This document shows, in pieces, positions 1 through 6,495 of a DNA stretch of 10,361 nucleotides. This stretch comes from Pseudomonadota bacterium (GTDB lineage Bacteria > Pseudomonadota > Gammaproteobacteria > Burkholderiales > Burkholderiaceae_C): NCBI GenBank assembly GCA_021798395.1, contig JAJZHS010000060.1, forward strand, positions 1-10,361, written 5' to 3'. The notes beneath the pieces are model-generated. The model was not told the DNA's origin. It saw only the letters and a list, made by a program, of their open reading frames with translations, and did no database searches. The position numbers and the translations under genes are program-made. Each line of letters starts with the position of its first letter. The stretch's first letter is position 1.

Positions 1-513
1 CTGGCCTGGGTTCGCGACGGCAGCGTGCGCGTGCGCCGCTTCGTCGCCCGGCTGCGCGCGCCGCCGGCGCGGCGGCTGTCGGGGCCGCACGCCAGCGACC
101 CGGTGCTGGCGTTCGACGCCGTCGGCGACCTGTTCGCGGTCTGGCAGCAGGGACGCGTGCGCAGCCGCATCGTCGCGCGCCGGCTGGACGCTGCCGCGGA
201 CCGCTGGGGCGCGATCCGGCGGCTCGACGCGGTCGCGCAGCGCAGCGCCGGCAATCCGGTGCTCGGTGTCGACGCGGTCGGCAACGCCGCCTGCGCCTGG
301 TACCAGGACGGCCCGCACGGGCTGCAGGTGCAGGCCGCGCGCTACGACGCGTCGACCGCGCGCTGGGGCGCGCCGACCCGGCTTTCGGACCCGCGGCGCA
401 CCGTGCAGGCCACGCTGCCCGAGCTGGCGGTCGACCCGGCCGGCGGCTTGACGGTGGTCTGGCAGCAATTCAACGCCTGGCGCGATGTCGTGATGGTCAG
501 CCGCATGCCCTGA
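1..513 (+). CDS. C-terminal part of a repeat-containing hypothetical protein (5' end outside window)
   Basis: The reading frame is open from the first base to the TGA at 511-513, so the gene begins upstream and only the last 170 residues are visible. The protein consists of degenerate repeats. Each has a 'D-x-x-G-(D/N/G)-x-x-x-x-x-W' core (AFDAVGDLFAVWQQ, GVDAVGNAACAWYQDG, AVDPAGGLTVVWQQ) followed by a basic strand and a 'RWGAPTRL'-like strand. The conserved Trp falls at visible residues 3, 48, 100 and 154, a period of about 45-54 residues. Such 'VDxxGNAxAVWxQ' modules are known from large secreted bacterial proteins of unknown function and are likely to fold as beta-propeller-like blades. 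That fold is inferred. No catalytic motif, membrane segment or sorting signal is visible, and the protein ends shortly after the last blade. The neighbouring antiporter starts 27 nt downstream on the same strand but shows no functional link. Confidence 0.7.
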   Translation: MAWVRDGSVRVRRFVARLRAPPARRLSGPHASDPVLAFDAVGDLFAVWQQGRVRSRIVARRLDAAADRWGAIRRLDAVAQRSAGNPVLGVDAVGNAACAWYQDGPHGLQVQAARYDASTARWGAPTRLSDPRRTVQATLPELAVDPAGGLTVVWQQFNAWRDVVMVSRMP

Positions 514-528
514 GCCCGCGCGCTGCCT

Positions 529-534
529 TATGCT
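529..534 (+). promoter_or_regulatory. Candidate -10 element for a leaderless antiporter transcript
   Basis: TATGCT ends six bases before the ATG at 541, so a standard +1 would fall at or next to the start codon. There is no purine-rich ribosome binding site in the 20 nt before the ATG, which fits a leaderless mRNA. No convincing -35 box is visible at the matching distance. The eight bases directly after the hexamer, GCGCCGAT, recur after the -10 box at 2576-2581. Confidence 0.3.
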
Positions 535-540
535 GCGCCG

Positions 541-2535
541 ATGAGCGGTCTCGAACTCGTCCTGACGTATCTGGTCGCCGCGGTGCTGGGCGTGGTGGTG
601 TTCCGCCTGCTGCACTTGCCGGCGCTGCTCGGGTACCTCGCGGTCGGGGTGCTGATCGGGCCGAACGCGCTCGGACTGACCGCCTCCCACGACCAGTCGG
701 CGGCCGAGCATCTGGCCGAATTCGGCGTGGTCTTCCTGATGTTCTCGATCGGGCTCGAATTCAGCCTGTCGAAAATCCGCGCCATGCGTTCGCTGGTCTT
801 CGGCCTCGGCGCCGCGCAGGTCGGCGGCACCATGCTGTTGACCCTGGGCTGCAGCGTGGGGCTCGGCCTGCTGGCGCCGCGCAGCTGGCCCCACGGCGTG
901 GTCGACGGCGTGGTGCTCGGCGGCGTGCTGGCGATGTCCTCGACCGCGATCGTGGTCAAGCTGCTGACCGATCGCATCGAGCTCGAATCCGAGCACGGCC
1001 GCCACATCATCGGTGTGCTGCTGTTCCAGGATCTTGCCGTGGTGCCGCTGCTCGTGCTGGTTCCGGCGCTGACGTCGCCGCCGGCGCAACTGGTCATGAC
1101 GCTGGGTTGGGCTGCATTGAAAGCCGCCGTGATGCTGGCGCTGATCCTGCTGGCCGGAGGCCGTCTGCTGCGCCCGTGGCTGCGCCTGGTGGTGCGCCGC
1201 AAGTCCGACGAGCTGTTCATGCTCAACCTGCTGCTCATCACCCTCGGGCTGGCCTGGTTGACGTCGCTCGCCGGGCTGTCGCTGGCGCTGGGGGCGTTTC
1301 TCGCCGGCATGCTGATCGCCGAGACCGAGTTCCGCCATCAGGTCGAGTCCGATATCCGGCCGTTCCGCGACGTGCTGCTCGGCCTGTTTTTCATCACCAT
1401 CGGCATGCTGCTCGACTGGCGCCTGGTGCTGGCGCAGTGGTGGCTGGTGCTGCTTCTGGCCACCGTTCCGCTGCTGCTGAAGGCCGCGCTCGTCGCCGGC
1501 GTGCAGCGGCTGCGCGGCACGCCGGACGGCGTGGCGCTGCGCAGCGCCTTGTGGCTGGCGCCGGCGGGCGAGTTCGGCATCGTGCTGCTGAACCTGGCCG
1601 CGTCGCGCCATCTGCTGCCGCCCGAGGTGATCAGCCCGGTGCTCGCCGCCGTCGTGCTGTCGATGCTCGGCGCGCCGTTCCTGGCGCAGCACATCGACGC
1701 CATCGTGCTCAAGCTGGTGGCCAGCGAATGGATGCGCGCCTCGCTGCAGCTGACCGACATCGCGCGGCGCACGATCAAGACCCAGCGCCACGTGGTCATC
1801 GGCGGCTTCGGCCGTTGCGGCCAGAACCTGGCGCGGCTGCTGCACGACGAGGGCGTGGCGTACGTCGCGCTCGACCTCGACCCGGACCGCGTGGCGCAGG
1901 CCCGGGCCGGAGGCTGGAACGTGGTCTACGGCGACGCCACGCGGCTGAGCAGCCTGCAGGCGGCCGGCCTGGGGCGGGCCAGCGCGCTGGCGCTGACCTA
2001 CGTGGACAAGCGCTCGGCGCTGCGCGTGCTCGAGCTGGTGCACGCGCAGGCGCCGAACTTGCCGGTGGTGGTGCGCACGCGCGACGACAGCGCGCTCGAC
2101 GAACTGCGCACGGCAGGCGCCACCGAGGTCGTCCCCGAAGTCCTCGAAGGCTCGCTGATGCTGGCCTCGCAGACCATGGCGGTGGTCGGCGTGCCGCTGG
2201 CGCGGGTCCTGGCGCGGCTGCGCGCGGTGCGCGCGGCGCGCTACGGCCTCCTGCGCGACTACTACCACGGCGTGGGCGACGCGGCGCTGGACGCCGCGCA
2301 GCGCGAGCAGGCCCGGCTCCGGCCGGTGACCCTTCCGGGAGGCGCGCGCGCGGTCGGCCGCGCGCTCGGCGAACTCGCGCTGCACGGCGCGCGCATCGTG
2401 CAGGTGCATCGCGCCGAGGGCCAGGTGCTGGCGCCGGACGACGAGCTGACGCTGGCCGCCGGCGACACCGTGGTGCTGTCGGGAGGCAACGAGGCGCTGG
2501 CGCTGGCCGAAGACGCACTGCTGGGCGGCGCATGA
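541..2535 (+). CDS. CPA2-family monovalent cation:proton antiporter (KefB/KefC type)
   Basis: This 664-residue inner-membrane protein resembles the KefB/KefC/YbaL antiporters, which exchange K+ (or Na+) for H+. Residues 1 to about 390 form the hydrophobic Na_H_exchanger domain with the usual conserved stretches: FLMFSIGLEFSL at 65-76, SSTAIVVKLL from 133, LFQDLAVVPLL from 161 with the ion-site Asp at 164, ETEFRHQVESDIRPF from 261, and PAGEFGIVLL from 341. A cytoplasmic RCK/TrkA-N domain begins at 417 with HVVIGGFGRCGQN, a Rossmann GxGxxG nucleotide site, followed by VALDLDPDRV and VVYGDATR. A TrkA-C-like regulatory domain occupies about 575-655. The C-terminal RCK_C makes it a generic CPA2 protein rather than a certain glutathione-gated KefC, so no symbol is given. 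ATG 541 starts directly in the first membrane helix. It has no ribosome binding site but lies just after a -10-like element. The ion specificity cannot be read from the sequence. Confidence 0.93.
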   Translation: MSGLELVLTYLVAAVLGVVVFRLLHLPALLGYLAVGVLIGPNALGLTASHDQSAAEHLAEFGVVFLMFSIGLEFSLSKIRAMRSLVFGLGAAQVGGTMLLTLGCSVGLGLLAPRSWPHGVVDGVVLGGVLAMSSTAIVVKLLTDRIELESEHGRHIIGVLLFQDLAVVPLLVLVPALTSPPAQLVMTLGWAALKAAVMLALILLAGGRLLRPWLRLVVRRKSDELFMLNLLLITLGLAWLTSLAGLSLALGAFLAGMLIAETEFRHQVESDIRPFRDVLLGLFFITIGMLLDWRLVLAQWWLVLLLATVPLLLKAALVAGVQRLRGTPDGVALRSALWLAPAGEFGIVLLNLAASRHLLPPEVISPVLAAVVLSMLGAPFLAQHIDAIVLKLVASEWMRASLQLTDIARRTIKTQRHVVIGGFGRCGQNLARLLHDEGVAYVALDLDPDRVAQARAGGWNVVYGDATRLSSLQAAGLGRASALALTYVDKRSALRVLELVHAQAPNLPVVVRTRDDSALDELRTAGATEVVPEVLEGSLMLASQTMAVVGVPLARVLARLRAVRAARYGLLRDYYHGVGDAALDAAQREQARLRPVTLPGGARAVGRALGELALHGARIVQVHRAEGQVLAPDDELTLAAGDTVVLSGGNEALALAEDALLGGA

Positions 2536-2551
2536 CGCCGACGCGCGGTCG

Positions 2552-2581
2552 TTGTGGGCGCCGCCGCGCAACGCCGATAAT
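2552..2581 (+). promoter_or_regulatory. Candidate sigma70 promoter for the 2612-4443 gene group
   Basis: A -35-like TTGTGG (2552-2557) and a -10-like GATAAT (2576-2581) are separated by 18 bp in the 76-nt gap after the antiporter. Transcription would begin near 2588, leaving a leader of about 24 nt that carries the ribosome binding site GAGGGA (2600-2605). The -10 box sits inside a short direct repeat, CGCCGATA at 2572-2579 and 2583-2590. The prediction rests on motif match and position only. Confidence 0.45.
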
Positions 2582-2611
2582 GCGCCGATACCTTTCGCCG
2601 AGGGATTTTTG

Positions 2612-3412
2612 ATGACGTTGACGTATCGTCGTGTCGGCGCCGGCCGGGCGCTGCACTGGTGGGCCGAAGGCTGGCGCGGCTTCCGCCGTGCGCCGATGGC
2701 CTGGGTCGGGATGAGCGTGGCGCTGCTCGTCGTGCTGGCGCTGCTGGGCATGCTGCCGCTGGGTCGGCTGCTCGCGCAGTGGCTCAGCGTGCCGCTGTTC
2801 GCGCTCGGCGCGGTCTACGCGGCGTTGCTGCAGCGTCGGTCGCGCGCCGCGCAGCGCGTGCTTCCCGACGAGCTCGCCGCCGAGGCGGCGACCGACGGCA
2901 CCTTCGACGCTTCTGCGCGGCTGTGGCGCGGGCGGGTCGGCACGCTGTTGCTGGCTTCGCTGCTCGTACTGCTGCTCGGCGGCTTGTTCAGCATCGCGTT
3001 CGTCGTGCTGGGCGCCTCCGCGCTGGGCGTCGGCCTGGCCGGAATCGGCGCCCTCGGGGTGCTCGGCGGCGGAGTCGGGCTGGTCGCCGGGGCCGGCGCG
3101 ATGGCCGGCGGCATGGCCGGCTTGATGCTGCTCGGCCTGGTCGCGCTGTTCGTGGTCAACATCGCGTTCTGGTTCGTCGGCACCCTGGTCGTGCTGGGCG
3201 GTGCCGGGCCGTGGGACGCGGTGTGGCTTTCGCTGCACGCGGCGCTGGCCAACCTGGGCGCGCTGGCGCTGTTCTCGCTGCTGCTGTTGCCGGTGGCGCT
3301 GGTCGCGCTGGTGCCGATGGGCCTGGGCCTGCTGGTGCTGCTGCCGGTGTTGTCGGCCGCGTCGTACGCGTCGTTCGACGACGTGTTCGGCACGCCGGTC
3401 GAGCGCGGCTGA
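2612..3412 (+). CDS. BPSS1780-type polytopic membrane protein
   Basis: The 266-residue protein is mostly hydrophobic. It opens with a short cytoplasmic segment carrying 'GRALHWWAEGWRGFRRAPMAW' features: a basic, Trp-rich stretch at about residues 11-31 before the first helix. This resembles the start of BPSS1780-family membrane proteins of Betaproteobacteria, and the ending SYASFDDVFG (251-260) resembles their conserved C-terminus. About five or six membrane segments are likely: 32-50, 55-72, 110-133, 134-198 (more than one) and 212-248. A loop with acidic and basic residues lies at 73-108. Residues 134-175 are exceptionally rich in Gly and Ala. No enzymatic motif is seen and the family's function is unknown to me. 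ATG 2612 is chosen because GAGGGA lies 6 nt upstream; an in-frame ATG at 2552 lies before the predicted -10 box. apt follows after 25 nt, so co-transcription is likely. Confidence 0.75.
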   Translation: MTLTYRRVGAGRALHWWAEGWRGFRRAPMAWVGMSVALLVVLALLGMLPLGRLLAQWLSVPLFALGAVYAALLQRRSRAAQRVLPDELAAEAATDGTFDASARLWRGRVGTLLLASLLVLLLGGLFSIAFVVLGASALGVGLAGIGALGVLGGGVGLVAGAGAMAGGMAGLMLLGLVALFVVNIAFWFVGTLVVLGGAGPWDAVWLSLHAALANLGALALFSLLLLPVALVALVPMGLGLLVLLPVLSAASYASFDDVFGTPVERG

Positions 3413-3437
3413 CGCGGCGCGCCGAGGAGCCACGTGC

Positions 3438-3983
3438 ATGGACATCGACGCTTACCTGCGCCGCCACATCCGCACCGTCGCGGACTGGCCGAGCCCCGGC
3501 GTGCAGTTCCGCGACATCACCCCTTTGCTGCAGGATCCGCGAGTGTTCCGCGTGCTGATCGACCAGTTCGTGCACCGCTACATGGATCCTCCGCTGCGTC
3601 CGGACCTGGTCGCCGGGATCGACGCGCGCGGCTTCATCCTCGGCGCGGTGATCGCCTTCGAGCTGGGCGTGGGATTCGTGCCGATCCGCAAGAAGGGCAA
3701 ATTGCCGTTCGACACCGTCGAGCAGAGCTACGAACTCGAATACGGCAGCGCGACGGTCGAAATCCACGTCGACGCGCTGCGACGCGGCCAGCGCGTGCTG
3801 CTGATCGATGACCTGATCGCCACCGGAGGCACCATGCGCGCCGGCAAGCAGTTGATCGAAAAGCTCGGCGGCGACGTCGTCGAGGCCGCGGCGATCGTCG
3901 ACCTGCCCGAGCTCGGCGGCTCCAGGCTGCTGCGCGCCGACGGGCTGCGGCTGTTCACGCTGCTCGACTATGCCGGGACTTGA
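3438..3983 (+). CDS. apt: Adenine phosphoribosyltransferase
   Basis: Apt is a cytoplasmic purine-salvage enzyme that converts adenine and PRPP to AMP and pyrophosphate. The 181-residue product has the family's usual length (E. coli Apt has 183). Visible family marks are the N-terminal PSPGVQFRDITPLLQDP, DARGF, the flexible-loop region VPIRKKGKLP, LEYGSATVEIHVDA, and the PRPP-binding signature VLLIDDLIATGGT at residues 120-132 with the paired Asp 124 and 125. A good ribosome binding site, GAGGAG at 3424-3429, stands 8 nt before ATG 3438, which fixes the start. The gene follows the membrane protein by 25 nt, and its last 14 nt overlap the start of the LEA14-like gene, so the three are probably co-transcribed. 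I recall apt lying close to Kef-type antiporter genes in other Betaproteobacteria, but that needs a genome search. Confidence 0.97.
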   Translation: MDIDAYLRRHIRTVADWPSPGVQFRDITPLLQDPRVFRVLIDQFVHRYMDPPLRPDLVAGIDARGFILGAVIAFELGVGFVPIRKKGKLPFDTVEQSYELEYGSATVEIHVDALRRGQRVLLIDDLIATGGTMRAGKQLIEKLGGDVVEAAAIVDLPELGGSRLLRADGLRLFTLLDYAGT

Positions 3984-4443
3984 GCGCGCGCCGCGACGGC
4001 GCGCGCTGGCGCGGCTGGCGGGCGGCCTGGGGGCGTGCCTGTTCACTGCGCTGGCGCGCGCGCAGCCGGCGCCGCGGGTCCGGCTGCTCGGCGTCGACCG
4101 CATCGCGCTCGACGGCCAGGGCGCCACGCTCGACCTTCGGCTGCGGCTCGAGAACCCCCACGTCTACCCGCTGCCGCTGCACGCGCTGCGGCTGCACTGC
4201 GCGTTTGACGGCATCGCGCTGGCCAGTGGGCACAGCCTGCAACCGGTGCTGCTGCCGCCGCACGGCAGCGCCGTGCTGCGTCTGCGGCTCGACGTCGACG
4301 CGCGTCGCCTGCTCGCGGTGCTGGCCACGCTGCCGCCCGATGGAATCGTCGACTACACCCTCGACGGCGACGCCGAAATCGGCCTGACGATGCTGCGCGT
4401 GCCGGTGCACCTGGCCGGGCGCATCGCGCTGCCGCAGCCCTGA
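3970..4443 (+). CDS. LEA14/WHy-domain (LEA type 2) exported protein
   Basis: The 157-residue product begins with an Arg-rich n-region (RAPRRRALARL), a hydrophobic stretch GGLGACLFTALA, and a probable signal-peptidase cut after ARA at about residue 31. The mature part, from APRVRLLGVDRIALDGQGATLDLRLRLENPHVYPLPL to the end, has the LEA_2/WHy pattern: an opening strand, an N-P pair in 'LRLENPHVYPLPL', a central LPPHGSAVLRLRLDV, and a closing strand with Tyr-Thr-Leu. In other proteobacteria such small periplasmic or lipid-anchored proteins are annotated as LEA type 2 or desiccation-related proteins of unproven function. A lipobox-like LGAC ends at Cys23, but Arg15 lies too close for a good lipoprotein signal, so anchoring is uncertain. 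ATG 3970 overlaps apt by 14 nt and has no clear ribosome binding site, suggesting translational coupling. Confidence 0.75.
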   Translation: MPGLERAPRRRALARLAGGLGACLFTALARAQPAPRVRLLGVDRIALDGQGATLDLRLRLENPHVYPLPLHALRLHCAFDGIALASGHSLQPVLLPPHGSAVLRLRLDVDARRLLAVLATLPPDGIVDYTLDGDAEIGLTMLRVPVHLAGRIALPQP

Positions 4444-4468
4444 CGCGCCGCGCGCACCGTCGGCTCGC

Positions 4469-5005
4469 TCAGCGCAGCGGCCAGCTGCCGCGCAGCAGGT
4501 AGCGACCGCTGCCGAGCTGCGACTGCATCAGGCTCAGCCGGGTCGCCGGCCAGTGCAGCGGCGCGAACGCCGCCGGCGGATCGCTGCCCTGTGCGCGCCG
4601 CGCCAGCGTGACGTGGGCGCTGAACGCGCGGCGGTCGCAGTCGACTCCGGCGGCAGCGGCTGCGTCGCGCAGCGCGGCGTGCAACGCGAGCAGGTCCGCC
4701 GGCGGCGCGCTCGGCGCCAGGTGGGCGATTCCCCCGCCGTGCCAGACCCGCGCGCTGTCCAGGAGCAACGCGAAGCGCCGGGTCGACGCGGCCACCCGCG
4801 CGCCGATGGCCAGCAGCGCCGGCAGCCGCTCCGGCGCCACCCGGTCCATGAACAGCAGCGTCAGGTGCAGCTGCGCGGCGGCGCTCGGCCGCGCCGGCGG
4901 CGCGAAGCGCCAGAGCGCGACGTGCGCGGCCAGACGGGCGCGCAGTGCCGGATACGGCCACAGGGCAAAGAACAGGCGCAGCGGGGGCGGCGGATCGTCG
5001 GGCAT
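4469..5005 (-). CDS. thpR: RNA 2',3'-cyclic phosphodiesterase (2'-5' RNA ligase family)
   Basis: ThpR/LigT proteins belong to the 2H phosphoesterase superfamily. They open 2',3'-cyclic phosphates at RNA ends and can join tRNA halves through 2'-5' bonds in vitro. The 178-residue product has the two catalytic HxTx motifs, HLTL at residues 47-50 and HVTL at 131-134, about 84 residues apart as expected, plus the family's opening LRLFFALWPYPALRARL. The length fits the family (about 175-190). Start ATG at 5003-5005 is chosen because it directly precedes the conserved first strand. The longer frame reaching 5128 would cross the promoter and start of the divergent transporter gene. No clear ribosome binding site is visible. 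Its stop lies 25 nt from that of the convergent LEA14-like gene. It appears to be a single-gene unit. Confidence 0.9.
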   Translation of the reverse strand: MPDDPPPPLRLFFALWPYPALRARLAAHVALWRFAPPARPSAAAQLHLTLLFMDRVAPERLPALLAIGARVAASTRRFALLLDSARVWHGGGIAHLAPSAPPADLLALHAALRDAAAAAGVDCDRRAFSAHVTLARRAQGSDPPAAFAPLHWPATRLSLMQSQLGSGRYLLRGSWPLR

Positions 5006-5059
5006 CGGTCGCGGTTGCCGGGCAGGCGGACGTCGCCAGCTTAAAGGGCAATGCGCGCG

Positions 5060-5086
5060 TTGCGCACGGTCGCGCTGTGCGATCAT
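5060..5086 (+). promoter_or_regulatory. Candidate extended -10 promoter for the MFS transporter
   Basis: The 107-nt divergent gap between thpR and the transporter holds TTGCGC (5060-5065) and an extended -10-like TGC-GATCAT (hexamer 5081-5086). The 15-bp spacer is short, but the TGn extension could compensate. Transcription would start near 5093, about 20 nt before ATG 5113. The short leader has no purine-rich ribosome binding site. This is motif-based only. Confidence 0.3.
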
Positions 5087-5112
5087 GCGGACCAGACTCC
5101 CGCGCGCACCCG

Positions 5113-6441
5113 ATGGCAGACTCCCCACGCCCGAATCAGTTCACCCTGCTTGCGCAGCGCCGCTTCGCGCCGTTCTTCTGGACCCAGTGCGGCGGCGCGG
5201 CGAACGACAACCTGTTCAAGTTCGCGTTCACGGTGATGGTCACCTACGGCGCGCGCGGCGCGCTGTCGCCGGGACTGATGGTCAACCTGATCGCGGCGCT
5301 GTACATCGTGCCGTTCGTACTGTTTTCGGCGACCAGCGGCCAGCTCGCCGACAAGCTGGACAAGGCGCGGCTGATGCGCGCGGTCAAGCGGCTGGAGGTC
5401 GGCATCATGCTTGTCGCCGCGTGGGGCTTCGTTTCCGGCCATACCGGCTGGCTGCTGGTGTGCGCGTTCGGCATGGGGCTGCACTCGACGGTCTTCGGCC
5501 CGGCCAAGTACGCGTACCTGCCGCAGCACCTGAGCGCGGCCGAGCTGACCGGCGGCAACGGCATGACCGAAATGGGCACGTTCGTCGCCATTCTGCTCGG
5601 CAACCTGGTCGGCGGGGTGCTGATGGCGTCGCCCCGCGGCCCGGAACTGGCGGCGATCGGCTGCGTGGCGCTGGCGCTGGCCGGCGCGGCGGTCGCGCGG
5701 GCGATTCCGTCGACTCCGGCGGTCGACGCGCAACTGCGCATCAACTGGAACCCGTTCAGCGAAACCGCGCGCAACCTGCGTCTGGTCGCGCGCGATCGCC
5801 ATGTGCTGTCGGCACTGCTCGCGATCTCGTGGATGTGGTTCTACGGCGTGGCGTTCCTGACCCAGTTCCCGGCGTTCGCCAAGGACGTCGTCGGCGGCGA
5901 TCCGGGCGTGGCGTCGCTGCTGCTGGTGCTGTTCTCGATCGGCGTCGGGCTGGGGTCGCTGGCGTGCGAGTGGCTGGCGCGCGGCCGCGTCGAGATCGGC
6001 CTGGTGCCGCTGGGCGCTCTGGGCATGAGCGCGTTCGGCATCGACCTGTACTTCGCCTGCCACGCGCTGCCGCCGCCGGTCGCCCTCGAGGGCGTCGGCG
6101 CGTTCGTGCGCGCGCACGCGCACTGGCGGGTGATGGTCGACCTGTTCGGGCTGTCGTTCGCCGCCGGCGTGTACAGCGTTCCGCTGTACGCGCTGCTGCA
6201 GCACGCCACCCCGGCGACGCATCGCGCGCGGGTGATCGCGGCCAACAACATCGTCAACGCGATCTACATGGTCGTGTGCGCCGGCTATTGCGCCGCGCTG
6301 CTCGGCGCTGGTGTGTCGGTGCCTCGGCTGCTGCTCAGCGTGGCGCTGCTCAACGCCGTCGCGCTGGGCTGGCTGCTGTGGCGCGAGCCGCTGTACGCGC
6401 GGCGTTGCATGGCCTGGATCCGGCGCGAAGCCGCGGCCTGA
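5113..6441 (+). CDS. LplT-like MFS transporter (lysophospholipid transporter family)
   Basis: The 442-residue product is a twelve-helix-type MFS protein of the inner membrane. It closely resembles the transporter domain found alone as LplT or fused to PlsC/Aas acyltransferases. Visible marks are the first helix FAPFFWTQCGGAANDNLFKF with the family's N-D-N at residues 31-33, the MFS motif-A-like loop SATSGQLADKLDKARLMR at about 73-88, GLHSTVFGPAKYAYLPQ from 122, and LTGGNGMTEMGTFVAILLGNLVGG in the first half of the protein. LplT flips lysophospholipids inward for re-acylation. That substrate is inferred by family, and no acyltransferase or ligase domain or neighbour is present here. ATG 5113 is preferred because it comes soon before the first helix and after the predicted promoter. 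An upstream in-frame ATG at 4945 would overlap thpR and add a low-complexity tail. The gene converges on tgt with a 54-nt gap. Confidence 0.85.
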   Translation: MADSPRPNQFTLLAQRRFAPFFWTQCGGAANDNLFKFAFTVMVTYGARGALSPGLMVNLIAALYIVPFVLFSATSGQLADKLDKARLMRAVKRLEVGIMLVAAWGFVSGHTGWLLVCAFGMGLHSTVFGPAKYAYLPQHLSAAELTGGNGMTEMGTFVAILLGNLVGGVLMASPRGPELAAIGCVALALAGAAVARAIPSTPAVDAQLRINWNPFSETARNLRLVARDRHVLSALLAISWMWFYGVAFLTQFPAFAKDVVGGDPGVASLLLVLFSIGVGLGSLACEWLARGRVEIGLVPLGALGMSAFGIDLYFACHALPPPVALEGVGAFVRAHAHWRVMVDLFGLSFAAGVYSVPLYALLQHATPATHRARVIAANNIVNAIYMVVCAGYCAALLGAGVSVPRLLLSVALLNAVALGWLLWREPLYARRCMAWIRREAAA

Positions 6442-6443
6442 AC

Positions 6444-6488
6444 GTGCCGCGCGCGCCCGGCGGCAGGTCGGCGCGCGGCTGCCGGCAC
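6444..6488. terminator. GC-rich hairpin between convergent genes, possible bidirectional terminator
   Basis: In the 54-nt gap between the stops of the transporter and tgt, GTGCCG (6444-6449) pairs with CGGCAC (6483-6488) and CGCGCGCC (6450-6457) pairs with GGCGCGCG (6470-6477). This gives 14 base pairs with a 5-nt bulge and a 12-nt loop. No T-run follows on either strand, so it is not a textbook intrinsic terminator. It could act as a transcript-end stabiliser or Rho-assisted barrier. Confidence 0.35.
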
Positions 6489-6495
6489 CCAGCCT

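Noticed and set aside
1796..3445. Long minus-strand open frame opposite the antiporter and membrane protein genes
   Set aside because: It is dominated by Arg, Gln, Ala and Pro with no domain, as expected for the antisense of G/C-ending codons. The plus-strand genes have clear family motifs.
3989..4038. Lipoprotein signal in the LEA14-like protein (LGAC at Cys23)
   Set aside because: An Arg lies within the hydrophobic stretch before the Cys and the stretch is short. A cut after ARA near residue 31 seems as likely.
5083..6222. 379-residue minus-strand open frame opposite the transporter
   Set aside because: It is rich in Gln, Arg and His without any motif, and covers the transporter's coding strand in antisense.
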